From contig CAMLJR010000093.1 in assembly GCA_946480345.1 (NCBI GenBank), forward strand, positions 1-11,371: a stretch of 11,371 nucleotides of DNA. The letters run 5' to 3'. The translations under genes and the position numbers were made by a program. The stretch comes from an uncultured Spongiibacteraceae bacterium. GTDB taxonomy: Bacteria > Pseudomonadota > Gammaproteobacteria > Pseudomonadales > CAMLJR01. The notes beneath the pieces are model-generated. The model worked only from the letters and a program-made list of their open reading frames with translations, made no database searches and was not told the origin of the DNA. Of the stretch, positions 6,404 to 11,371 are shown in pieces. Within the stretch, counting starts at the first letter, position 1. Each line of letters begins with the position of its first letter.

Positions 6404-6985
6404 TTACTGCACAACGAACTGCGTAAAAAACACTTGCTCAATGCCCGGCTCGCCGGTTTCTTTTTTCAGAATTTCCTGAATTGCCGCTAATAATTTTTGC
6501 TGCAATTGCACGCGGCCATCGTCGGTTTGCAACTGTTCGAACGATTCGCCGCTTAACAACATAACGATGCGATTACGCACCAGCGGCATGTGCGCACGTA
6601 ATGCTTCGTTGGCTTTATCATCACGCGTCAATGCGGCCAGCGATACTTGCAAATAACGTTGACGACCGCCGACCGAGTAATTCGCGAGAAACGCAGGATC
6701 GAGCGACGCATATAAGGCCGGTTTTTTGCCGGTGTCATGCGCTTCTTCGGGCGCGCCTTTTTCCGCTTCATGTTCCGCGTCAGCATTCGCCGCTTCTTCG
6801 GTGGCCGGTTTATCGCTGAGTAATCCCAACGCAAACCAGGTGCCGCCGCCGGCGAGTAACAGCAATACGACGCCGATACCGCCCAACATAATCAGCTTCT
6901 TTTTTTTGGCCGCAGCCTCTGGCTCTACCGCCGCTGCGCCTTCGTCTTCTTCCGCTTCTTCTACGATTTTTTCTTTAGTCGCCAT
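6404..6985 (-). CDS. fliL: FliL, flagellar basal body-associated protein
   Basis: FliL is a single-span inner-membrane protein that surrounds or supports the stator units and affects torque or swarming. The protein has 193 residues. The cytoplasmic N-terminus is acidic (IVEEAEEDEGAAAVEPEA), then KKKK (27-30) and a membrane helix (about 31-55). An acidic periplasmic linker (58-86) precedes the FliL domain (about 90-193: YASLDPAFLANYS, RYLQVSLAALTRD, MPLVRNRIVMLLSG), ending in the usual VFFTQFVVQ. I chose ATG at 6985, which gives MATKEKIVEE with GGAAG upstream. The frame is open for 38 more codons to 7099, but that part has no FliL character and would overlap the promoter. A sigma-54 promoter 40-55 bases upstream makes fliL the probable first gene of the fliLMNOPQR transcript. 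Confidence 0.95.
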   Translation of the reverse strand: MATKEKIVEEAEEDEGAAAVEPEAAAKKKKLIMLGGIGVVLLLLAGGGTWFALGLLSDKPATEEAANADAEHEAEKGAPEEAHDTGKKPALYASLDPAFLANYSVGGRQRYLQVSLAALTRDDKANEALRAHMPLVRNRIVMLLSGESFEQLQTDDGRVQLQQKLLAAIQEILKKETGEPGIEQVFFTQFVVQ

Positions 6986-7024
6986 GCCAAACTTCCGACG
7001 CTCATCCGGCCCATTACTGCCTTG

Positions 7025-7040
7025 AGCAAAACCTATGCCA
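7025..7040 (-). promoter_or_regulatory. Candidate sigma-54 promoter for fliL
   Basis: The minus strand reads TGGCATAGGTTTTGCT, matching TGGCACG-N4-TTGCW with TGGCA and TTGCT exact. GG is at 7039-7038 and GC at 7027-7026. Transcription would start near 7014, about 29 bases before the fliL ATG at 6985. The fliL operon is RpoN-dependent in Pseudomonas and Vibrio. Palindromes at 7042-7059 and 7112-7128 lie at plausible positions for an enhancer-binding protein such as FleQ/FlrA. Confidence 0.72.
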
Positions 7041-7041
7041 C

Positions 7042-7059
7042 GGAATCCTCGCGGATTCC
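7042..7059. repeat. Palindrome abutting the fliL promoter
   Basis: GGAATCC and GGATTCC form perfect 7-bp arms around a 4-base centre, ending one base before the -24 element of the fliL sigma-54 match. As DNA it could be a dimer-binding site. If read through from fliK it forms a stem with a GCGA (GNRA-type) tetraloop. Confidence 0.5.
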
Positions 7060-7111
7060 CTCGAAAAGTGCGTAGAGAGTGTAATTCAAAGAGCAGCAAT
7101 TACTGGAGAAA

Positions 7112-7128
7112 TGATGACGTAATCATCA
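7112..7128. repeat. Palindrome upstream of the fliL promoter
   Basis: TGATGA (7112-7117) and TCATCA (7123-7128) flank CGTAA. Its centre at 7120 is about 106 bp upstream of the predicted fliL start, a usual distance for an enhancer-binding-protein site at a sigma-54 promoter. No known consensus is matched, so this is a candidate only. Confidence 0.35.
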
Positions 7129-7178
7129 CGTGTGCAGAATGGTATTGCGAAGCGACTGAATCTCGACAGAAGCGAGTC

Positions 7179-7215
7179 CGCGTATATCAGTACATAAAGT
7201 GCACTGATATACGCG
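7179..7215. repeat. Perfect 13-bp inverted repeat between fliK and fliL
   Basis: CGCGTATATCAGT (7179-7191) and ACTGATATACGCG (7203-7215) are perfect reverse complements around an 11-base centre, ACATAAAGTGC. After an A-C mismatch the centre can add two more pairs, leaving a five-base loop. Neither side is followed by a T-run in the outgoing direction, so it is not a standard terminator. It may be an operator, a transcript-stabilising or processing stem, or a small repeat-element copy. The 10-mer ATATCAGTAC inside it recurs at 8624-8633 in the fliK leader. Confidence 0.75.
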
Positions 7216-7283
7216 TTGAAAAAATCCATTGTCATTCGGTGCAGCGACTTTGAAATCCCAGTCGCCGTTAAATCGCAGTGATC

Positions 7284-7321
7284 TTGAAAATAACAGCAGC
7301 CTTGAAATCAAGGCCACTGCT
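7284..7321 (-). terminator. Candidate intrinsic terminator after fliK
   Basis: Immediately after the fliK stop, the minus strand has AGCA, a GTG bulge, then GCCTTG-ATTT-CAAGGC and TGCT, followed by GTTATTTTC. The core stem is six to seven perfect pairs plus four outer pairs. The T-rich tail is interrupted, so termination may be partial. It would separate fliK from fliL, which has its own promoter. Confidence 0.45.
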
Positions 7322-8605
7322 TTATACGTACGCGTCGACAGCGGAGCGCGAAATTTTTCCACCGTTCACAGTCGAAACCGCAACAGGCTCGCTGGTTTCG
7401 TCATCGGCGAAATACGTTGGCAAGGCATTGTTCGCGTAACCGTTATCACGCGAATGTTGCTGACGCTCGGCACCGTGACCGCCGACGCTGACATCGGCGA
7501 GTTGAATACCCTGGCTGCCCATCATGTCGCGCAAACGCGGCAGTGCTTGATCGAGCGCCTCGCGCACTGCGGCATGCGGGCTGCTGAATGCCACGGTGGT
7601 CTGATCGTTCTGGGTGCTGATTCGTACCTGCACGGGACCGAGATCCGATGGATTCAAGTGAATTTCGGCGCTATTGATTTTATTCGCGCTGAACCACATC
7701 ACTTTATCGGCAACTGCATCGTCCCATCCGTTCGCGCCAACCGGCACGGACACAGTAGCGGTCGTAGCCGCGGAAGTTGTGGCCGCTGTGTGCGTGGACG
7801 CGGGCGCCACATTGCGTACTTCACCGAGCTGTACGACACCACCGGAAGCGCTATTTGTGTCTGTTCGCGATGTTGCCATATCGAACTGCTTCATCAGCGC
7901 GTCAAAACCGCCAACCGCATCGCCACCTTCCGCATCGACAACCGCGTTCGGGATCGTTAACTGGTTATTGATGCCGTCATCGGTTGCGACAGCCCCAGAT
8001 TTGTCGCCTGCGATTTGCGTTGCAGCGACAACGTTTGCACTAGCATCGCGCCCTGCCTTCGAGGACTTGGTGGTATTCGCGGCGGCGCCTGCTATCGCAG
8101 CAAGTTCGACCATCGCTGCTTCTGTGTTCATTGCTGCATCGGTAGTCGCCGACGGTTGGGCGACGTTAAGCGGAGTGGCTGGCGCAGCCGCACTAACGTT
8201 CAGCAATGCAATACCGGCGTCGTCTTCGCTCGATGATTCTTTATCGTCGCCGTCTGAATTTTTACTTGCATGGATCGGTGCTTCGGCAGTCTTCATCGGC
8301 GCTGCGGCAAACGGCAAAAACATGCCGGCGATCGGCAATACAATGCCACTTTCTTCGCCTTCGGTTGCCGCTGGGTTCGCCGCCTCACCGGTTGTGATGG
8401 CCGCGTCGATAGCGGTGTCGGCTACCGGCGACGCGATCATCGACAACAAATTCTGTTGGCCGGCAAGCGCCGACAACAGCAGATCAAAACCACCGGAAGC
8501 CTTGCCATTGCTGGCCTGGCTGCCAGCGGCATCGGGGGAAATCGCAGCGGGAGCGGCGCCGCCGAGCAGCAGCGTAATAGGCGACGATGAAACGGAAGTG
8601 CTCAT
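7322..8605 (-). CDS. fliK: FliK, flagellar hook-length control protein
   Basis: FliK is secreted during hook growth, measures hook length and acts on FlhB to switch export to filament proteins. The protein has 427 residues. Most of it (about 15-290) is Ala/Ser/Thr-rich, low in complexity and with no Cys, which is typical of the unfolded ruler region. The C-terminal Flg_hook domain (about 290-375) is clear: WDDAVADKVMWF, INSAEIHLNPSDLGPVQVRI, VAFSSPHAAVREALDQALPR, LADVSV. A polar tail follows. The ATG at 8605 (MSTSVSSSP) has GAGGAA upstream; an in-frame start at 8623 would add six residues and skip that Shine-Dalgarno. A sigma-54 match lies 38-54 bases upstream and a candidate terminator directly follows, so fliK may be a single-gene transcript. 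Confidence 0.94.
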   Translation of the reverse strand: MSTSVSSSPITLLLGGAAPAAISPDAAGSQASNGKASGGFDLLLSALAGQQNLLSMIASPVADTAIDAAITTGEAANPAATEGEESGIVLPIAGMFLPFAAAPMKTAEAPIHASKNSDGDDKESSSEDDAGIALLNVSAAAPATPLNVAQPSATTDAAMNTEAAMVELAAIAGAAANTTKSSKAGRDASANVVAATQIAGDKSGAVATDDGINNQLTIPNAVVDAEGGDAVGGFDALMKQFDMATSRTDTNSASGGVVQLGEVRNVAPASTHTAATTSAATTATVSVPVGANGWDDAVADKVMWFSANKINSAEIHLNPSDLGPVQVRISTQNDQTTVAFSSPHAAVREALDQALPRLRDMMGSQGIQLADVSVGGHGAERQQHSRDNGYANNALPTYFADDETSEPVAVSTVNGGKISRSAVDAYV

Positions 8606-8642
8606 GCAAAGTTCCTCGACCAAATATCAGTACGGGGACAAG

Positions 8643-8659
8643 AGCAAGGAGTCTGCCAA
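8643..8659 (-). promoter_or_regulatory. Candidate sigma-54 promoter for fliK
   Basis: The minus strand reads TTGGCAGACTCCTTGCT. TTGGCA and TTGCT are exact to YTGGCACG-N4-TTGCW; GG is at 8657-8656 and GC at 8645-8644. Transcription would start near 8632, about 27 bases before the fliK ATG. It lies in the 62-bp gap just after the Hpt gene stop. Confidence 0.7.
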
Positions 8660-8667
8660 TAACGAAG

Positions 8668-9015
8668 TCAGGCCAGCAGCGCATCCAGTTCGCGCTGGAT
8701 GTGAACAAACTCATCGCGCAATTCGGCGATCAGCGGTGTGCATTGCGCCAGCTCGCCATCGCGTGCAAATTCCTCGATGTGCTTGCATAGCTCGCTTAAT
8801 TTCAACGCACCCATATTTCCGGAGCTGCCTTTGAAGCTGTGCGCGGCACGCCGCAGCGCATCGGCATCCGCCTGTGCGGCGGCGCGCTCAATATGTTCGA
8901 TACGCATAATGCTGTCGGTGGCGAAGGTACGCAGCAGATTGGCGAATTCATCGCCCATTACCGCGCGCAGCTCGAGGATGGTGTCGCTATTCAAATGCTG
9001 AGATGCAACGCTCAT
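8668..9015 (-). CDS. Hpt-domain phosphotransfer protein, HptB-like
   Basis: A 115-residue protein made almost entirely of one histidine phosphotransfer domain. The motif RRAAHSFKGSSGNMGA (55-70) carries the phospho-accepting His59. The N-terminus (ILELRAVMGDEFANLLRTF, 13-31) resembles Pseudomonas HptB, which takes phosphate from hybrid kinases and passes it to HsbR, so controlling the HsbA anti-anti-sigma factor. The assignment comes from remembered sequence similarity and from the adjacent HsbA-like gene. The start is ATG at 9015 with a weak GGA upstream. It follows the STAS gene by 75 bp and precedes fliK by 62 bp. No receiver or HsbR-type gene lies in this window, so its phosphate acceptor must be encoded elsewhere or differ. 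Confidence 0.9.
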   Translation of the reverse strand: MSVASQHLNSDTILELRAVMGDEFANLLRTFATDSIMRIEHIERAAAQADADALRRAAHSFKGSSGNMGALKLSELCKHIEEFARDGELAQCTPLIAELRDEFVHIQRELDALLA

Positions 9016-9090
9016 TAGAAATCCGTTACTGGCAAGCCGCCAAAACGCAAGTCAAATACCCTTTTGACGATTGGGTTAGCCACCGGAGAA

Positions 9091-9396
9091 TCAGGAAATG
9101 GCAAATAATTGATCGAAGTTCGATGCTGCAAAAATATTCTTGATTTCGGAATTGCAATTGACGATAGCGATATCCGCTTTCTCGCCGCCGGCAAAATCGC
9201 GCAGTAACAGCAACATGCCCAGCGCAGAACTATCGAGATAATTCGCGTCGCTCATGTCGATCACGATTTTTTTCGGCTTATCGCCAGGCCGCTCGTAGGC
9301 CTTGCGAAATTCCTGATGGGCACTGAAATCGAAGCGCCCGCTGACTGTAATAGTCAGCTCGGAATTATCGGCGGTAAGTTTGGAAGTGATGGGCAT
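9091..9396 (-). CDS. STAS-domain anti-anti-sigma-like protein, HsbA-like
   Basis: A 101-residue single STAS domain. It shows GRFDFSAHQEFRKAYE (20-35), IVIDMSDANYLDSSALGMLL (44-63) and NCNSEIKNIFAASNFDQLF (80-98). Ser56 in DSSALG matches the phosphorylated Ser of SpoIIAA. The RFDFSAHQEF and YLDSSALGMLLLLRD stretches closely resemble Pseudomonas HsbA, which controls the anti-sigma factor FlgM and, with HptB/HsbR, motility versus biofilm. A link to FlgM and sigma-28 release is therefore likely but inferred. The start is ATG at 9396 with a strong GAGGAG seven bases upstream. It is separated from fliJ by 180 bp and may have its own promoter; the Hpt gene follows after 75 bp. Confidence 0.9.
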   Translation of the reverse strand: MPITSKLTADNSELTITVSGRFDFSAHQEFRKAYERPGDKPKKIVIDMSDANYLDSSALGMLLLLRDFAGGEKADIAIVNCNSEIKNIFAASNFDQLFAIS

Positions 9397-9440
9397 TCAG
9401 AATCTCCTCGCACATGACGCAATGCCGTCGCGCCAGCGAA

Positions 9441-9469
9441 AGCATAGACGAGTAGCGCGGCAAACCCAA
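9441..9469 (-). promoter_or_regulatory. Weak sigma-70-like promoter before the STAS gene
   Basis: The minus strand has TTGGGT (9469-9464), a 17-base spacer and TATGCT (9446-9441). Spacing is ideal but the -35 matches three of six and the -10 four of six. It lies in the 180-bp fliJ-STAS gap, about 45 bases before the STAS start. A single promoter guess of this quality can occur by chance. Confidence 0.25.
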
Positions 9470-9576
9470 TACGTTAGAACGCATCTCGACAGGGCGATTG
9501 TGGGGAAACCGCGCGAAAAAAGTCTACGAACCGCACGGCAGCGAATGCGCCGGCTATGAAAAACAAAAGCAAAATC

Positions 9577-10029
9577 TTATTCGCGGTTACGAAACGCGCT
9601 GCGCGCCGAGCGATCGTCGATTTCGCTCTGGAGCTTCTTCTCGGCAGCCAGCGCTTCCACCAAAAGTCGCCGTTCACGCACTTTGGCGAGTAGCTGCCGC
9701 TTCGCATGCAGCTCGATCCAATGCTTGCGGGCCATTTCGCGCTCGCGCTCGCGCCGCATAATCATGCTGCCCTGCTGCGTTTGCGCATTTTCAAGCTGAC
9801 GAAAAAAACCGCTGAAATTCATCAAGAATTGCCGGCTTACCGGCTGCGCGCCGCCCTGATCGACGTAACGCTCGCGATAATCCTGTTCGTACTGAGCAAG
9901 TTGTTCGCTCTGCTGCTGTGCCTGATGCAGACGTTCGATCGTTGCGCCCAATTGACGCACCGCCGCCTGCTCTTTCATTTCGGCGAGCCGCAATAACGTC
10001 TGCAACCGTTTCGAACTTTTTTGCGGCAT
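9577..10029 (-). CDS. fliJ: FliJ, flagellar export chaperone/stalk protein
   Basis: FliJ is the coiled-coil stalk of the FliI ATPase ring; it contacts FlhA and recycles export chaperones. The 150 residues are typical in length. The composition is Gln/Arg/Glu-rich with long heptad-like helices and no membrane segments (RLQTLLRLAEMKEQAAVRQL, 8-27; the QAQQQSEQLAQYEQDYRERY stretch at 36-55; RREREREMARKHWIELHAKR at 92-111). FliJ sequences diverge widely, so the name rests on length, coiled-coil character and position right after fliI. The ATG at 10029 is two bases after the fliI TGA, with GGAG about ten bases upstream, indicating coupled translation. The 180-bp gap to the next gene has T-rich sequence after the stop but no clean hairpin. 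Confidence 0.93.
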   Translation of the reverse strand: MPQKSSKRLQTLLRLAEMKEQAAVRQLGATIERLHQAQQQSEQLAQYEQDYRERYVDQGGAQPVSRQFLMNFSGFFRQLENAQTQQGSMIMRREREREMARKHWIELHAKRQLLAKVRERRLLVEALAAEKKLQSEIDDRSARSAFRNRE

Positions 10030-10031
10030 TG

Positions 10032-11371
10032 TCAGGCCGCTCCATCGCCGGCGAGCAATTGATTCAACTGCTCGACGCTATCTGGAAACGAAACCGACTC
10101 ACGCAAACCCTGGCGCAGAAAATGACGAATATGCGGCAGCATTCGAATCGCTTCGTCGGTATCGGGATCGGCGCCGGGCACATACGCGCCGACGGCGATC
10201 AAGTCGCGACTCTGCTGGTAGCGCGAATACAACTGCTTCAGCCGCTGCATCGTTTTCAGATGTTCCTCGGAAACCACATTCGGCATGGCGCGACTGATCG
10301 AGGCCTCGATGTCGATGGCAGGATAGTGGCCTTCATCGGCAAGCACGCGCGACAGCACGACGTGGCCATCGAGAATCGCGCGCGCGGAATCGGCCACCGG
10401 GTCTTGCAGGTCATCGCCTTCGGTCAACACCGTATAAAACGCGGTAACCGAGCCCTTGCCGGTCGCATCGTTGCCAGCGCGTTCGACCAGTGCCGGCAAT
10501 TTGGCGAATACCGATGGCGGGTAACCTTTGGTCGCGGGTGGCTCGCCGACCGCGAGCGCGATTTCGCGCTGGGCCTGCGCATAACGCGTCAGCGAATCCA
10601 TCAACAGCAACACTTGCTTGCCTTCATCGCGAAAATATTCCGCGATGCGCGATGCCAGATTGGCCGCACGCAACCGCATCAGCGGCGCATCGTCGGCGGG
10701 CGATGCGACGACCACCGCGCGTTGCAAACCCTCGGCATCGAGCACCTGTTCGATAAATTCTTTGACCTCGCGGCCGCGCTCGCCGACCAGCCCGACCACC
10801 ACGACTTCCGCTTCGGTGAAGCGCGTCATCATGCCGAGCAGCATGCTCTTGCCGACGCCGGAGCCAGCGAACAGGCCCAGCCGCTGGCCGCGGCCGACCG
10901 TGAGGGTCGAGTTGATCGCGCGAATGCCCACATCCAGCGTTTCGCTGATCGGCTTGCGTTCGAGCGGATTAATGACCGGCCCTTCGAAATCGATGTATTT
11001 GGAACAGCCCAACGGGCCTTTGCCATCGAGCGGGCGCGCCGCGCCATCGATAACTCGCCCGAGCAATTCGGGACCAACGGGAATATGGCTCGAACGCAGC
11101 AACGGAATCACGCGCGCGCCGGGCTGCATGCCGTCGAATTTTTCTGCCGGCATCAGAAACACGCGCTCTTCGGAAAACCCAACCACTTCCGCTTCGACCT
11201 GGCGACCGCTGCGGGTGCCGACCAAACAGCGGCTGCCCACTGCGACGTTCAGACCGACCGCTTCGAGCGTCATACCGACCATGCGCACCAGACGGCCCGC
11301 GCTGGCCGGTTGCAACTCCAGCGTATCGAGCCGATGGGCACGCTGTTGCAGCCGCTGCGCCAGATCAACCA
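10032..11371 (-). CDS. fliI: FliI, flagellum-specific export ATPase (5' end cut by window edge)
   Basis: FliI is the F1-beta-like ATPase that, with FliH and FliJ, drives and organises flagellar protein export at the cytoplasmic face. The open frame continues to the window edge, so the true start is outside; 445 residues are visible, nearly the full length. Starts inside the window, such as TTG at 11315, are too late because the upstream codons ([18 protein letters not shown]) are family-like. The Walker A motif GSGVGKS lies at about visible residues 169-175, [10 protein letters not shown] at about 196-205 and the Walker B region [17 protein letters not shown] at about 253-269, followed by [18 protein letters not shown], a family signature. 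It ends two bases before fliJ. The gene body shows no disruption. Confidence 0.97.
   Translation of the reverse strand, partial: VDLAQRLQQRAHRLDTLELQPASAGRLVRMVGMTLEAVGLNVAVGSRCLVGTRSGRQVEAEVVGFSEERVFLMPAEKFDGMQPGARVIPLLRSSHIPVGPELLGRVIDGAARPLDGKGPLGCSKYIDFEGPVINPLERKPISETLDVGIRAINSTLTVGRGQRLGLFAGSGVGKSMLLGMMTRFTEAEVVVVGLVGERGREVKEFIEQVLDAEGLQRAVVVASPADDAPLMRLRAANLASRIAEYFRDEGKQVLLLMDSLTRYAQAQREIALAVGEPPATKGYPPSVFAKLPALVERAGNDATGKGSVTAFYTVLTEGDDLQDPVADSARAILDGHVVLSRVLADEGHYPAIDIEASISRAMPNVVSEEHLKTMQRLKQLYSRYQQSRDLIAVGAYVPGADPDTDEAIRMLPHIRHFLRQGLRESVSFPDSVEQLNQLLAGDGAA

Larger units (their letters stand above)
6986..7321. other. 336-bp non-coding regulatory region between fliK and fliL
   Basis: No gene is supported here. 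In coding-strand order it contains a candidate fliK terminator (7284-7321), a perfect 13-bp-arm palindrome (7179-7215), a TGATGA/TCATCA palindrome (7112-7128), GTAATT/AATTAC arms (7081-7086 and 7098-7103), a 7-bp-arm palindrome (7042-7059) and the sigma-54 match for fliL (7025-7040). A 78-codon open frame (7126-7362) overlaps the end of fliK and these palindromes and resembles nothing I know. The layout looks like a terminator followed by an activator-dependent promoter region. Confidence 0.7.

Noticed and set aside
6986..7099. Extended fliL N-terminus starting at 7099
   Set aside because: The extra 38 residues are not FliL-like and would cover the sigma-54 site and its palindrome. The ATG at 6985 has a Shine-Dalgarno and a normal N-terminus.
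7179..7215. Reading the long palindrome as a rho-independent terminator
   Set aside because: There is no T-run after the stem on either strand; the A/T-run on one side is in the wrong orientation for both directions.
7126..7362. 78-codon minus-strand frame in the fliK-fliL gap
   Set aside because: It overlaps the end of fliK and runs through the terminator and palindrome. No Shine-Dalgarno or family resemblance was seen.
7674..8834. 386-codon open frame on the plus strand opposite fliK
   Set aside because: It mirrors the Ala/Ser-rich low-complexity codons of fliK, has no recognisable domain and no good start region. It is an antisense shadow.
9417..9437. Possible sigma-54 site TGGCGCGACGGCATTGC before the STAS gene
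   Set aside because: The spacer between the GG and GC elements is two bases too long, and sigma-54 does not tolerate this well.

Overview
The window is a flagellar export, switch and hook-length locus from a Gram-negative bacterium. It is most likely a gammaproteobacterium with a FleQ/RpoN-type flagellar hierarchy, as in Pseudomonas or Vibrio rather than E. coli. This rests on the gene order, several good sigma-54 promoter matches, and a small STAS protein and Hpt protein that resemble Pseudomonas HsbA and HptB. No genus can be named from the sequence alone. Every convincing gene is on the minus strand, so transcription runs from high to low coordinates. I see no tRNA, rRNA, mobile element or CRISPR.

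In transcription order the genes are: fliI (export ATPase, 5' end cut by the window edge), fliJ, a STAS anti-anti-sigma-like gene, an Hpt gene, fliK (hook-length control), fliL, fliM, fliN, fliO, fliP, fliQ, fliR, an unrecognised small membrane-protein gene (1772-2293), flhB and the first 112 codons of flhA (cut by the other edge). FliM/FliN are the C-ring switch, FliP/Q/R with FlhB and FlhA form the export gate, FliI/FliJ energise and escort export, and FliK with FlhB sets the hook-to-filament switch. FliL is associated with the stator and basal body.

The genes are not one uniform operon. Four intergenic gaps carry a minus-strand sigma-54 (-24/-12) match with the correct GG-to-GC spacing: before fliK (8643-8659), fliL (7025-7040), flhB (1673-1688) and flhA (385-401). 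fliO, fliP and fliQ are tightly coupled, with overlapping or near-overlapping starts and stops. The 336-bp gap between fliK and fliL holds a candidate terminator and several palindromes, ending in the fliL promoter.

The most unusual parts are these. (1) A non-flagellar two-helix membrane protein gene sits between fliR and flhB, and its ribosome-binding site is buried in a 12-bp hairpin. (2) Three tandem 17-bp repeats abut the flhB sigma-54 promoter. (3) A perfect 13-bp-arm palindrome lies between fliK and fliL. (4) HsbA-like and HptB-like genes are present without the HsbR-type regulator expected between them. (5) FlhB has NPEH in place of the usual NPTH autocleavage motif.
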